Positions 6,651-15,862 of a stretch of DNA of 64,000 nucleotides are shown here, piece after piece. Origin of the DNA: Candidatus Eremiobacterota bacterium (lineage in GTDB: Bacteria; Vulcanimicrobiota; Vulcanimicrobiia; Vulcanimicrobiales; Vulcanimicrobiaceae); assembly GCA_019240525.1 (NCBI GenBank), contig JAFAYE010000001.1, forward strand, positions 1,585,300 through 1,649,299, read 5' to 3'. The translations under genes and the position numbers were made by a program. Each line of letters begins with the position of its first letter. The stretch's first letter is position 1. The notes beneath the pieces are model-generated. The model worked only from the letters and a program-made list of their open reading frames with translations, did not search any database and was not told the DNA's origin.

Positions 6651-7427
6651 CCGGGGTTGCGCGAGCGTTCGGCCGTTCTACTGCACGGAATGAGCGCGTC
6701 GCCGATGCAGTTCGAACGCGTCGCTCGAGACCTTCACCGCCAGGGTTACAACGTGATCGCGCCCCGCCTGCCGCATCACGGTCATGCCAATCCACTTTCG
6801 AACGCCCTCGAGCGTTTGCATGCCGACGAGCTCTACTCGGCCGTCGACTCGTACGTCGCCGCGGCTCGCGAGCTCGGCGAGCGCGTGACGGTCGCCGGCT
6901 TCTCTCTGGGCGGTTTGCTCACCGCCTGGGCGGCGCAACACTATGACGTCGAGCGCGCGGTCCCAATCGCACCGTTCTTTGGCGTCTCGTGGATTCCAAA
7001 TCGTTTGATGGGTCCGGTCGCGGAGCGCTTACTGCGCGTTCCGAATCGATTTCATTGGTGGAATCCAATTTTGCGGGATCGGCAGTTTCTCGCGACCAAC
7101 GGATACCCGCGCTACGCTACCCACGCAATCGCGCATTCGTATCGCATGGCGCAATCGTTGCTCGAACGAGCGCGCATGGCGAGTCCGGCAGCACGGCACG
7201 TGACGATCGTCGCCAACGCCACCGAGGTCGCCGTCAATAACTATGCGATTCGTCGGCTTTACGAAAACTGGAGGCTGCGGCGCCCCGATGCGGTCGAACT
7301 CGCGGTGCTCACGGGTTTGCCCCTGTCGCACGACATCGTTTCACCGCTGCGCCGTTGGCGGCTTGCCGACCGAGTCTATCCGCATCTGTTGCGTGCGATC
7401 GACCCCGAGTTAGCTCACTCGTTGTAG
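6540..7427 (+). CDS. Alpha/beta hydrolase (carboxylesterase/monoacylglycerol-lipase type)
   Basis: This 295-residue cytoplasmic protein starts at MAVKEFSLA, chosen for the AAAGGAG 9 nt upstream. The oxyanion-hole motif is AVLLHGMSASP, the nucleophile elbow is VAGFSLGGLL and the catalytic His is likely in GLPLSHDIVSP. Together these give the fold of carboxylesterases and monoglyceride lipases. The substrate cannot be told. It is divergent from, and overlaps, the ornithine aminotransferase gene, and its 3' end overlaps the convergent glycosyltransferase gene by 13 bp. Confidence 0.8.
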   Translation: MAVKEFSLATCYGRLERLIARDHAGVAAGGRTIAFVHPGLRERSAVLLHGMSASPMQFERVARDLHRQGYNVIAPRLPHHGHANPLSNALERLHADELYSAVDSYVAAARELGERVTVAGFSLGGLLTAWAAQHYDVERAVPIAPFFGVSWIPNRLMGPVAERLLRVPNRFHWWNPILRDRQFLATNGYPRYATHAIAHSYRMAQSLLERARMASPAARHVTIVANATEVAVNNYAIRRLYENWRLRRPDAVELAVLTGLPLSHDIVSPLRRWRLADRVYPHLLRAIDPELAHSL

Positions 7428-8971
7428 GCGCGCAGTTTCGGCCACACCGCCGCGAGCGGCGTTGTGATCCCCTCGCAGATCGATATCGGAAAACCGTCCT
7501 CCATCGGACGTCCCCACGGGTTGGAGAAGTGCGCGACGATCCGATGCACGCGAAAGAGGTGCGCGTCCCGTTCGCAATCGCCGTGAACGTCGATGAGCAC
7601 GTTGCCGGTATATCCGCGAGTACCCCAGACCCAGTATTGATTATGTCCTGAAAGCACCGGCGGAAGGCCGTTTTCGCGACCGAAGAAATCGATCGCCGAG
7701 GCTTCGCCGTAGTTGCTGGCGAGGATCGCGGCTTGGGCCCGTTGCGCGGCGGGCAAGGAATAATAAATCCGCGCGACCACGCCGGCAAGTTCGTGCCAGC
7801 CGTGCATGTCGGCCCAATCTGGCGGTAAGTTTCCGATGTGAGAGCCATCGGTGCGCGCGAGGTCGACTTCTCGAGCCAGCATGCTTCGGGCGACGCGATC
7901 GTAGGCCGACATCGTGCGCTCGGGCAGGATCGGCATCAAGAGCGGAACGAGCAGCATTCCGGCGCCCAGCGCATATCCGGCGAGCGCGGGTCGCCATACA
8001 ACGGCGCCGTCCGTCCAGGCTTCGATCGTCACCGCGCCGGCCGCGATGAGAATCGGATAGACGGCACCGGGATAATAGAGTTTGCCGTGCAGTACAACCA
8101 TCTCCCCGATCAACACCAAATACGCAAGGCCGAGAAAGCGTGAATCGCTACGGCGCAGGAGGCTGACGAGGCCCACGAACGAGATGGGCGCCAGCAACGG
8201 ATGCGCGATCAAGAATTGGGTTGCAACGTACTGAAGGGGCGATAGCTGAACGTTTTTGTATTCATCGGCGTCTCGCAGCAGCGTCCACATCGGATATCCG
8301 TGCGCCGCTTGCCAGGCAAAGTTTGGCAAGGCGATCGCCGCCGCCAAGAGGACGGCACCGAAGAACCAGGGCGTTGCCATGACCCGCCGTTGCGGGACGG
8401 CGAGTAACGCGCCCACGAGGGCGGCGGCAAAGAATGCGACGCTATACTTACTCTCGAGCGCGATGCCGACAATGGCGCCGACGGCCAGCCACCAGCGCGG
8501 ATCGGCTCCTCGTGCGATGCGCAGCACGTACAGCGCGGCCAGCGGCCAAAGCCAAAGGCCAACGATGTCGGTGGTGATGGTCGTGCCAAAGTGCATCAAA
8601 ACCGGCGTGAGGGCTGCGACCAGCGCGGCAAAGAACTCGGCAAAAGAGCCGCCGCCCATTTCGACGACCAGTAGGCACGTGGTGTAGACGGACGCTGCGG
8701 CAAAGAGCGCGGGGACGGCGCGTAGTAAAAAGAGTGAGTGACCAAAGATTTGAGAGCCGGCGGCCAAAAGCGGCACCAAGGGCGGCTGGTCGACGTATCC
8801 CCACGCCGGGCGAAAGCCACAGATCACAAAGTAAAGCTCGTCGCGGAAAAAGCCGTAGTGCGCGTTGGCGAGCAAATGGACGATCAGGGTCGCCAACGCC
8901 GCCGACGCCGCGATGGCGTGGGCTCGCAGCGCTGTTCGTGGGCGAAAACGCCGTTGCTGATCGCATACCAT
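7415..8971 (-). CDS. GT39-type membrane glycosyltransferase, copy 1
   Basis: This protein of about 518 residues has some ten hydrophobic segments and the ArnT/protein-mannosyltransferase-like first-loop motif HYGFFRDELYFVICG, in which the Asp-Glu pair is the expected catalytic site. PPLVPLLAAGSQIFGHSL follows. The soluble C-terminal part contains SNYGEASAIDFFGRENG and GHNQYWVWG. It probably transfers a sugar from a polyprenyl-phosphate donor at the membrane. A close paralogue lies at 11054-12529. The start is taken as the ATG at 8971; a TTG at 9043 would lengthen it. It overlaps the divergent tag gene by about 54 bp. Confidence 0.78.
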   Translation of the reverse strand: MVCDQQRRFRPRTALRAHAIAASAALATLIVHLLANAHYGFFRDELYFVICGFRPAWGYVDQPPLVPLLAAGSQIFGHSLFLLRAVPALFAAASVYTTCLLVVEMGGGSFAEFFAALVAALTPVLMHFGTTITTDIVGLWLWPLAALYVLRIARGADPRWWLAVGAIVGIALESKYSVAFFAAALVGALLAVPQRRVMATPWFFGAVLLAAAIALPNFAWQAAHGYPMWTLLRDADEYKNVQLSPLQYVATQFLIAHPLLAPISFVGLVSLLRRSDSRFLGLAYLVLIGEMVVLHGKLYYPGAVYPILIAAGAVTIEAWTDGAVVWRPALAGYALGAGMLLVPLLMPILPERTMSAYDRVARSMLAREVDLARTDGSHIGNLPPDWADMHGWHELAGVVARIYYSLPAAQRAQAAILASNYGEASAIDFFGRENGLPPVLSGHNQYWVWGTRGYTGNVLIDVHGDCERDAHLFRVHRIVAHFSNPWGRPMEDGFPISICEGITTPLAAVWPKLRAYNE

Positions 8972-9490
8972 GACGAGGAGTGGGGTGTGCCGCTTCACGG
9001 CGATTCTCACCTCTTGGAGCTGCTTGTACTTGAAGGCGCCCAAGCAGGCCTCTCTTGGGAAACGGTGTTACGCAAGCGCGCGCGCTATCGCGAGCTCTTC
9101 GCCGGTTTCGACCCGCCCGTCGTCGCGTGCATGACGCGCGCCCGGGTCGAACGGATGCTCGAGGATCCCGGCATCGTACGAAACCGTTCCAAAGTTGAGT
9201 CCGCAGTAGAGAACGCGCGAGCCCTCCTGCGCGTGCGCGAAGAGTGCGGAAGCTTCGACGCCTACGTATGGGGGTTCGTCGGGGGCGTCCCGATCGACGG
9301 GGCACGGCGGCGCCCGCAGGACATCCCGACGCAGAGCGCCGAGTCGCTCGCACTGAGTGCCGATCTGCGCCGGCGCGGATTCCGTTTCGTTGGTCCGACG
9401 ATTTGCTATGCGTTCATGCAAGCGTGCGGGATGGTCAACGACCATCTCGTGAGCTGCGCGTGGCACGAACAGGCCTCGCAGCATGCCTAG
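8918..9490 (+). CDS. tag: DNA-3-methyladenine glycosylase I
   Basis: At 190 residues this is the usual length for TAG. Starting at GTG (8918) gives MGSQRCSWAKTPLLIAYHDE. The Zn ligands are visible: Cys in QRCSW, His in AYHDEEWG, and His and Cys in NDHLVSCAWH. LLVLEGAQAGLSWETVLRKR and RFVGPTICYAFMQACGMVND are family landmarks. It excises 3-methyladenine from alkylated DNA. The gene overlaps the following exported hydrolase by 8 bp and, at its 5' end, the minus-strand glycosyltransferase. Confidence 0.93.
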   Translation: MGSQRCSWAKTPLLIAYHDEEWGVPLHGDSHLLELLVLEGAQAGLSWETVLRKRARYRELFAGFDPPVVACMTRARVERMLEDPGIVRNRSKVESAVENARALLRVREECGSFDAYVWGFVGGVPIDGARRRPQDIPTQSAESLALSADLRRRGFRFVGPTICYAFMQACGMVNDHLVSCAWHEQASQHA

Positions 9491-11063
9491 CAAGCAAACT
9501 TTTTTCCCGGCGAGCGTCTTTGCGATTGTTCTCCTCGGCGCGTTTGCAGCGCGCGGGATCGCAGCAGAAAGCACAGGCGCGCTGCCGGACGGGACGTATC
9601 GGTACGACGTCACAGTGGACGGGCGTTCCGTCGGCGAGAGCACGATCGTGATTCAGCGCAACGGAGGAACTATCACGATGGGCGAGAGCGCGTCGGTGGG
9701 CGGAGTCGCGCTGGTTTCGCATCGTACCCTTGACGAATCGACTTTCGCGACCCTTGGCTATGTCGTGGACATCGGCGCGACGCACGCCGGCGTGACCTTT
9801 CTTGGCAATCAAGCGACCCTAACGCAGGCGGGTGCCCACGCAAGAATTTTTGCTGCCCCCGGCGCGCCGTTTTTTGTCAACGACAACATGGTCGGGGGCT
9901 TCGCGCAGGTCCCCGCAACGTTGCACGCGAGCTCCACGAATAAGCTGACACTCGCCTGCGTCGCCTGCGGCGGTTTCGTCGCGATTCGACTCGACGCCAC
10001 GAATGAAAGCTCGGGCAACGTTACGCTGCGCATCAAAGGCATCGCCGTCGCGCTCCATTTCGATCCGCACACCTACGTTCTCGCTCGCGCTGACGTCCCG
10101 GCGCAGCACGCCACGTTCACGTTGACTTCGTACGATCCGCATGTTAGCGCGCTGCCGCAGCCGGTGCTTCCAACACCGCTGCCGTTGCCGCCCGCGCGCT
10201 ACACGTCGCGCGATGTGACAATCCGCGCCGACGATGGGGTCATGCTTGCCGGGACGCTCACGATGCCGAATGCGGCGCGGGGGCTGGTGCCGGCGTTCGT
10301 CTTCGTCCACGGCAGCGGCTGTCTCGACCGAGACGAGACGGTCGGTCCGAACAAAATTTTTGCGCAATTAGCAAACCGGCTATCGAGCGATGGCTATGCG
10401 GTCTTACGCTACGATAAACGCTCGTGCGGGCGCAGCGGGGGTACCTTTGCCGTCCGCGAGCGATTGATTCGCGACGCGGGCGACGTCATCGCCTATCTGC
10501 GTGCGCAGCCCGGCGTCGATCCCGCGCGGATCTTCGTGCTAGGACATAGCGAGGGCGGGGAGCTAGCGCCGAGTATCGCGATCGCCGACGGTCGGTTACG
10601 CGGCATCGTGCTGCTGGCACCCCCGGCATTTCCGCTCGAGAAGATCCTCATGCAGCAGACGCTACGCGATATCGATGCCTCGGCTCGCGCGGCGACGCAA
10701 CGCGAAGAACAAACGCAACTCGACGCGATCGCCGCCGGGAAGAGCCCGGGTGCCGCGAACGCATGGCTGCGAAGCTCGTTCGGAATCGATCCCGCCGCGA
10801 TTATCGCTCGCGTGCCATGTCCGATCCTCATCGTTCAAGGTACGAAGGACATCCAAGTGTTGGCCGCCGACACGCCCCGCCTGGTTGCCGCAGCGAGAGC
10901 CGCAAATCGAACCGTTTCCGTCGTCATGCTGCAAGGCGACGACCATCTTTTCATCGCGCTCCCACCCGACGAGCAGTCAACGGGCGTCGAGTACTATACC
11001 CCATCGTATTTGGATCCGGCGCTCTTCCTCGCGATCGAGAGCTGGCTCGCAGGTCAAATGTAA
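9483..11063 (+). CDS. Exported two-domain alpha/beta hydrolase
   Basis: This 526-residue protein has a signal peptide (residues 1-28, FAIVLLGAFAARGIAAES). Residues about 35-220 form a beta-rich N-terminal domain of unknown role. Residues about 235-526 form an alpha/beta hydrolase with FVHGSGCLDRDE (oxyanion region), VLRYDKRSCGRSGG, the nucleophile elbow LGHSEGGELAPS and an acid/His pair suggested by IVQGTKDIQ and GDDHLFIALP. The architecture resembles secreted dipeptidyl-peptidase-like or acyl esterases. It overlaps the tag gene by 8 bp and converges on the second glycosyltransferase. Confidence 0.75.
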   Translation: MPSKQTFFPASVFAIVLLGAFAARGIAAESTGALPDGTYRYDVTVDGRSVGESTIVIQRNGGTITMGESASVGGVALVSHRTLDESTFATLGYVVDIGATHAGVTFLGNQATLTQAGAHARIFAAPGAPFFVNDNMVGGFAQVPATLHASSTNKLTLACVACGGFVAIRLDATNESSGNVTLRIKGIAVALHFDPHTYVLARADVPAQHATFTLTSYDPHVSALPQPVLPTPLPLPPARYTSRDVTIRADDGVMLAGTLTMPNAARGLVPAFVFVHGSGCLDRDETVGPNKIFAQLANRLSSDGYAVLRYDKRSCGRSGGTFAVRERLIRDAGDVIAYLRAQPGVDPARIFVLGHSEGGELAPSIAIADGRLRGIVLLAPPAFPLEKILMQQTLRDIDASARAATQREEQTQLDAIAAGKSPGAANAWLRSSFGIDPAAIIARVPCPILIVQGTKDIQVLAADTPRLVAAARAANRTVSVVMLQGDDHLFIALPPDEQSTGVEYYTPSYLDPALFLAIESWLAGQM

Positions 11064-12529
11064 GTCCGAAGCCTCGGCCAGAGCTGCGCGAGCGGTTGGG
11101 TAATTTTGGTGCAAACGGAGATCGGTATGTTCCGTTCGTACGAGATGGCCCACGGCGGGTTGAAATGCGCAACCACTCGTGCGTTGCGGAATAGTCCGGG
11201 AAAGTCATGGCGCCCGCAGTCGCCGTTGACGTCGATGACAACGTCGCCGCTATACCCGTGTGTTCCCCAGAGCCAGTAATTGTTGTGTCCCGAAATCGCG
11301 GGCGGCAGGGCGTATCGTCCACCGAAAAAATCGATCGCGGCTGCTTCACCGTAGTTGCTCGCGACGATCGCCGCCTTATCGCGCTGCTGGGCGGGAAGCG
11401 CGTAGTAAACTGTTGCAACCGCCGAGGCAAGCTCCGGCCAGCCATGCATGTCGGCCCAGTCTTCGGGTAACGCCGAAGTGCGCCGGCGCTCGGTCTGCGT
11501 CGCGGCGCGCGAGATGTGCAGCGCGTGCCCGACGAAAACGCTATAATCGAGCATCGCCGTCTCGGAAAGCACCGGCAGCGCGAATGGCGCAAAGAAAAGG
11601 CCCGCGACAACGACCGTGGCAACGATGACGCTGCGCACGAGGAGAGCGCGCTGCGTCCAGCGCTCGATCGCAACGCCGCCGGCCGCCATGAGGATTGGGT
11701 AGACGTCAGCCGGATAGTAATGCTTGGCGTGCAGGGCAATCATCATCGCAATCAAGATGAGGTACGCGTATGCGAGGAAACGAACGCTCGCGCGCGTCAA
11801 CAGCGAGATAAGCCCCACGATCCAAATCGGCGCAGCGAAAAGATTCGTGAGCAGAAGCTGCTGAAATAGAAAGAGGCCGGGACTTGCCGGCAGGTTCTTG
11901 CCACTGGCGCCGTTGCGAAGCAGCTCCCACATGGGAAAAGCATGGGCGGCTTGCCAGAGAAAGTTTGGCAGCGCTATGACCGCAGCGGTCAGCGTACCCG
12001 CAGCGAACCAGCGCGACGCAATGACGCGACGCTCCGGCGTGAACGTCAAACCCACAAGCATTGCAACGGCAAAGAAGAGCGCGCTGTATTTGCTCTCGAT
12101 TGCAAAACCGATCGTCGCGCCGACGGCGATCCACCACCGCGGATCGGCGCCGTTGACGATCCTCACAACGTAGAGCGCGGCGAGCGGCCAGAGCCAGAGC
12201 CCGGCCATGTCGGGACCGACCTTCATTCCAAAGCTGAGTAGAACCGGTGCGGCGAGATAGGCAAAGGTCGTTAAAGCCGCGGCGAAGAGGCCGCCGCCAA
12301 ACTCGTACGCAAGCAAAACGGCGGCGTAGGCGCCGGCGGCTGCGAAGATTGCGGCGACCGCTCGCAGCGCGAAGAGTGAATGCCCGAAGAGTTGCGATCC
12401 CGCCGCAAGCAGCGGCACAAGCGGGGGCTGATCGACGTAACCCCAAGCCGGATGAAAACCGCAGATAATGAAGTAGAGCTCGTCGCGAAAGAACCCGTAG
12501 TGCGGATTTGCTCCCAGATGGATGACCAA
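11054..12529 (-). CDS. GT39-type membrane glycosyltransferase, copy 2
   Basis: This protein of about 491 residues has the same plan as the gene at 7415-8971: NPHYGFFRDELYFIICG, PPLVPLLAAGSQLFGHSL, many membrane helices, and a C-terminal region with SNYGEAAAIDFFGGRYALP and GHNNYWLWG. The start is uncertain. The TTG at 12529 gives MVIHLGAN, but the open frame continues upstream as a hydrophobic AAIAALLTLV with no ATG or GTG, so the true start may be a rarer codon. It probably mannosylates or glycosylates an envelope acceptor from a lipid-linked donor. Confidence 0.75.
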   Translation of the reverse strand: MVIHLGANPHYGFFRDELYFIICGFHPAWGYVDQPPLVPLLAAGSQLFGHSLFALRAVAAIFAAAGAYAAVLLAYEFGGGLFAAALTTFAYLAAPVLLSFGMKVGPDMAGLWLWPLAALYVVRIVNGADPRWWIAVGATIGFAIESKYSALFFAVAMLVGLTFTPERRVIASRWFAAGTLTAAVIALPNFLWQAAHAFPMWELLRNGASGKNLPASPGLFLFQQLLLTNLFAAPIWIVGLISLLTRASVRFLAYAYLILIAMMIALHAKHYYPADVYPILMAAGGVAIERWTQRALLVRSVIVATVVVAGLFFAPFALPVLSETAMLDYSVFVGHALHISRAATQTERRRTSALPEDWADMHGWPELASAVATVYYALPAQQRDKAAIVASNYGEAAAIDFFGGRYALPPAISGHNNYWLWGTHGYSGDVVIDVNGDCGRHDFPGLFRNARVVAHFNPPWAISYERNIPISVCTKITQPLAQLWPRLRTYI

Positions 12530-12587
12530 GGTCAGCAGCGCCGCGATCGCCGCAGTTTTCGAAGGACTCGCACCTACGCGCTCGCCG

Positions 12588-14105
12588 TTAGGTCGGATCG
12601 AACGTACCTTGCAGGATCATCGCTTCGGAAAGCTCTCGGGCTCGGCGATAACGGCCGCGGATCTCGCTGGAGGTAGAGCCGTCGCGCGTCACGGTCGGAA
12701 GGTCGCAAAGAATTCGCTCGAGCTCTTCGTCGAAGATGGCGCCGATCGTCGCGCGCGTGTCCTGGAAATAGCGCAGTCGCTGCGCGATCATGAGACGATA
12801 GATTCGGTCGGTTGCGAGGTCTTCCATGTAACCGTCGATCAAGGTCGCGCCACGCCCTTCCAACACGCCGTTGCGATAGCGAATCACGGTGCGAACTGCC
12901 GCACGCGTCCCGTCGAGCGTCGTCGCGCCGACACCCGCCGGCGGGAGGCGCAGATCGGGATGAGTCGTCTCAAGCGCGGGACGTCTCGCCAACTGGTTCG
13001 GATAGGGAAACTGCGCCACGGCAATCGCGTTCTGATCGGGATGACCGGTCCAGGCACCGTCCATCAGGCAGGCGGCTTCGTTGGCCTTATCGCGTTCCAG
13101 CACTGCTAGTGCGCGAGCGTTGAGCTGCGCATCCTCGCGGTTGGGATAGAGTGCCGTCATTCCGCCGATGGCCAGTGCGCCGTGCTTGTGCGCGATTTCG
13201 GGCAAGAGCGTGCGAACGCTCTGAAAGAACGCAACATCGGACGGAATCGTATTGCGATCGGGCAACAGCCACGTGGGATCCTCTAAGTTATAGTGGATAA
13301 GGCTCGCCATGTAATCCCACCGTCCCAAATTCAGGCCAACGATATACTGGCGCAGGTTGTAGAGAAACTCTTCCATTTCGTACGCGAGCGGATGGGATTC
13401 GACGAGCGCCATCGCTCTGATCGCGCCGCGTTGCCATCCCTTCGCTTCGATGAGCGCGTCGAAAACCTCATTCCACCAGACGGCCTCTTCGGCCGCTTCC
13501 GATTTCGGAATGTAAATGCAGAGCGGGTGGCGCAACCGCTGATAATCGAGCGAAAAGACGAGCAAGGCAACGTCGAAGAGCGATGCGCTCGTGAGCGCCT
13601 GGGCGATGACGCCGGCCTGCGAAAGATGAAGGCCGCGCACGCGACTCCACACGACGCTTTGGCTGGGCGCGATCGCGACGGTCCCGCCACGTTTGGCGTC
13701 CAGGTAGGTGAGTTCGCCGTAGAGCGCGGCGACGATGTTGCGATGGCCGAGCATCAGATGCTCCCACGTGTTGGCCATCGAGTCTTCGAGATCGAGCATG
13801 ACGCCGGGCGCACCGGAGTTGAGCATCTTCACGCAGAGCTCCGCGTCGTCGGCCGGACCGGTCATTTGATTCCGCTGATCCGCGCACCACGGCGGGATTT
13901 CGACGTGCCATTCCGTCTGCGTGGCCGGCGAGGCGGCAAGATAGGTTGGCAAATCTCCGGCGTGCGCGCGTTCGAGCCGCTCGCGCCGAGCTTGCGCGAG
14001 GATTCGCTGCTTGGGCGTGAAGCGCCGGTGCAGCGGCAAATAGAACGCGGCAAATCCGGCCGGCAGATCGCGTTCGAGCGAAAATCCGGCCGGAGCGACG
14101 TTCAT
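12588..14105 (-). CDS. aceB: Malate synthase A
   Basis: This 505-residue protein contains [17 protein letters not shown] (acidic Mg2+-site region), [23 protein letters not shown] and [17 protein letters not shown]. All are characteristic of the A-type malate synthase that condenses glyoxylate with acetyl-CoA to malate. The length fits the A class rather than the longer glcB (G) class. Its ATG overlaps the aceA stop by 4 bp (ATGA), so the two glyoxylate-shunt enzymes are translationally coupled. Growth on acetate or fatty acids is inferred. Confidence 0.95.
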   Translation of the reverse strand: MNVAPAGFSLERDLPAGFAAFYLPLHRRFTPKQRILAQARRERLERAHAGDLPTYLAASPATQTEWHVEIPPWCADQRNQMTGPADDAELCVKMLNSGAPGVMLDLEDSMANTWEHLMLGHRNIVAALYGELTYLDAKRGGTVAIAPSQSVVWSRVRGLHLSQAGVIAQALTSASLFDVALLVFSLDYQRLRHPLCIYIPKSEAAEEAVWWNEVFDALIEAKGWQRGAIRAMALVESHPLAYEMEEFLYNLRQYIVGLNLGRWDYMASLIHYNLEDPTWLLPDRNTIPSDVAFFQSVRTLLPEIAHKHGALAIGGMTALYPNREDAQLNARALAVLERDKANEAACLMDGAWTGHPDQNAIAVAQFPYPNQLARRPALETTHPDLRLPPAGVGATTLDGTRAAVRTVIRYRNGVLEGRGATLIDGYMEDLATDRIYRLMIAQRLRYFQDTRATIGAIFDEELERILCDLPTVTRDGSTSSEIRGRYRRARELSEAMILQGTFDPT

Positions 14106-15406
14106 GCTATGCCGTTGGCGGTGGCGACCTCGTAAAATTGCGCGGCTTCAGTCGAACCTTCCAGCGCCGTCGTTGAAACGTTTCCTCCGCCGATCACGCG
14201 CGCGACTTCGTCGAAATAGCCGGTGCCCACCTCGCGTTGATGGCGCGTCGCGGTATATCCAAGCGGCTCGCTGGCGAACTCTTCTGCTTGAAACTCGGCG
14301 TAAGCGGTCATGCCGCGCGCTTTGAAATCGTGCGCGAGCTTAAAGAAACTGTGATTGAGCGCGTGAAAGCCGGCCAAGGTGACGAATTGAAATTTATACC
14401 CCATCGCAGCGAGCCGCTCTTGGAACGCCGCGATCGTGGCGGCGTCGAGTTTCTTGTTCCAGTTGAACGACGGGGAGCAGTTATACGCCAGAAGTTTGCG
14501 CGGGTGGCACGCGTGGATCGCATCGGCGAACCGTTGCGCTTCGTCGAGATTCGGTTCTGATGTCTCCATCCAAACGAGATCCGCGTAGGGCGCGTACGCC
14601 AAGCCGCGAGCGATGCAGGCATCGATGCCCGCGCGGGTGACGAAGAATCCTTCGGGCGTCCGTTCTCCGGTCAGAAAGTGGCGATCGTTCGGGTCGACGT
14701 CGCTCGTCACGAGCTTCGCCGCATTCGCATCGGTGCGGGCAATGAGAATAGCCGGAACGTCGAGCACGTCGGCTGCAAGGCGCGCCGCGAGCAGGTGGCG
14801 CACCGCCTGTTGCGTTGGAATCAAGACTTTGCCGCCAAGATGTCCGCACTTCTTCTCCGAGCTGAGCTGATCTTCAAAGTGCACGCCGGCTGCGCCGGCG
14901 CGGATCATGGCTTTCATCAGCTCGAAAACGTTGAGGGCGCCCCCGAACCCAGCTTCCGCGTCGGCCACGATCGGCAGGTACCAGTGTGTTCCGCCGCGCC
15001 CTTCGAGCGACTCGATCTGGTCGAGGCGAGCCAGGGCATTGTTCAGGCGTTCTACGAGCGCGGGGACGCTGTTAACCGGATACAAGCTCTGATCGGGATA
15101 GATTTCGCCGGCAACGTTCGCGTCGGCGGCGACCTGCCAGCCGCTACAGTAGAGTGCGCTCAAGCCGGCGCGCGCGGCCTGCACCGCCTGATTCCCGCTG
15201 AGGGTCCCAAGCGCGGTGACCGGCAACGCCGAATGCAGATCGCGCCATAACCGCTCGGCGCCCATACGCGCCAAGCTCTGTTCGGGCACGAAGCTGCCGC
15301 GGAGACGATAGACCGATTCGGCGCCATAGCGTCGTTCGATGCCCTCCCACCGAGGATCGGTCGCCCAGCGGTGCTCGAGATCGTAGGTCCGGCCGTTACT
15401 GCTCAC
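14102..15406 (-). CDS. aceA: Isocitrate lyase
   Basis: This 434-residue protein carries the signature [16 protein letters not shown] with the catalytic Cys of [15 protein letters not shown]-like ligand loops are present ([15 protein letters not shown]), as is [17 protein letters not shown]. It cleaves isocitrate to succinate and glyoxylate. The GTG start at 15404-15406 ([10 protein letters not shown]) is chosen for the GAGGAGG 6 nt upstream; a longer frame lacks such a site. Directly upstream are short direct repeats that may be an operator. It forms an operon with aceB. Confidence 0.95.
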   Translation of the reverse strand: MSSNGRTYDLEHRWATDPRWEGIERRYGAESVYRLRGSFVPEQSLARMGAERLWRDLHSALPVTALGTLSGNQAVQAARAGLSALYCSGWQVAADANVAGEIYPDQSLYPVNSVPALVERLNNALARLDQIESLEGRGGTHWYLPIVADAEAGFGGALNVFELMKAMIRAGAAGVHFEDQLSSEKKCGHLGGKVLIPTQQAVRHLLAARLAADVLDVPAILIARTDANAAKLVTSDVDPNDRHFLTGERTPEGFFVTRAGIDACIARGLAYAPYADLVWMETSEPNLDEAQRFADAIHACHPRKLLAYNCSPSFNWNKKLDAATIAAFQERLAAMGYKFQFVTLAGFHALNHSFFKLAHDFKARGMTAYAEFQAEEFASEPLGYTATRHQREVGTGYFDEVARVIGGGNVSTTALEGSTEAAQFYEVATANGIA

Positions 15407-15431
15407 GATGTGCCTCCTCAATAAACGGCAA

Positions 15432-15473
15432 ATTGGATCGGGCTGGATTGGCATTTGGCCTGGATTGGATGGA
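15432..15473 (-). repeat. Direct repeats upstream of aceA, possible operator
   Basis: Two identical CTGGATTGG copies (15443-15451 and 15460-15468, 17 bp apart) are flanked by partial ATTGGAT copies at 15432 and 15465. They sit just upstream of the aceA ribosome site, with an A/T-rich stretch (15475-15525) beyond that probably holds the promoter. Spacing close to two helical turns fits tandem binding of a regulator of the glyoxylate shunt. This is inference from position. Confidence 0.4.
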
Positions 15474-15534
15474 TAAGTTTATAATCTTGGACCGATAATA
15501 TATTTACCCGATATACCGAGGCCCGAATCGAATG

Positions 15535-15822
15535 TCAAGCCCTGGTGCGCGCCGCCTGCAAAAAAACTCCGGCGAGCCAGAAGGCCGCAACGACGAACGC
15601 CACGCCGACGATTGCGGCAAACCAATGGCCCGTCGCTAATAGACAGGGAAACCGGGCGCTCGCGATGCGGATGAGGCCGCCGAGGCCCGCGGCGTTCGCC
15701 GGATCGGTGGGCCCGGCGCATTGATAGAGCGCATATAAGCTAACCGCAACGCCAAAAACCGCGACGAGGGTGCCGCTTGCAAGTCCGATGAGAATGAGGA
15801 CGCTCGAGGGCAGTTCTCTCGT
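15535..15822 (-). CDS. Small membrane protein ORF without a canonical start
   Basis: An open frame of about 95 codons encodes two convincing membrane helices (SSVLILIGLASGTLVAVFGV and FAAIVGVAFVVAAFWLAGVF) separated by a short loop with two Cys. It ends QAARTRA. No ATG, GTG or TTG occurs between the upstream in-frame stop and the first helix. The best-placed codon is ACG at 15822, 8 nt after a GGAGG; CTG codons are alternatives. It follows the DUF2723 gene. It could be a real gene with a rare start, or a gene broken by a mutation or sequence error near its start. Confidence 0.45.
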   Translation of the reverse strand, partial: TRELPSSVLILIGLASGTLVAVFGVAVSLYALYQCAGPTDPANAAGLGGLIRIASARFPCLLATGHWFAAIVGVAFVVAAFWLAGVFLQAARTRA

Positions 15823-15862
15823 TTGCTTCGCCTCCGAATTCAGAGCCAGCTTTCGTGTATCG

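Noticed and set aside
15479-15721. 80-codon ATG-initiated ORF on the minus strand
   Set aside because: It is Arg-rich and out of frame with the overlapping frame that encodes two clear membrane helices; the latter is the better coding candidate.
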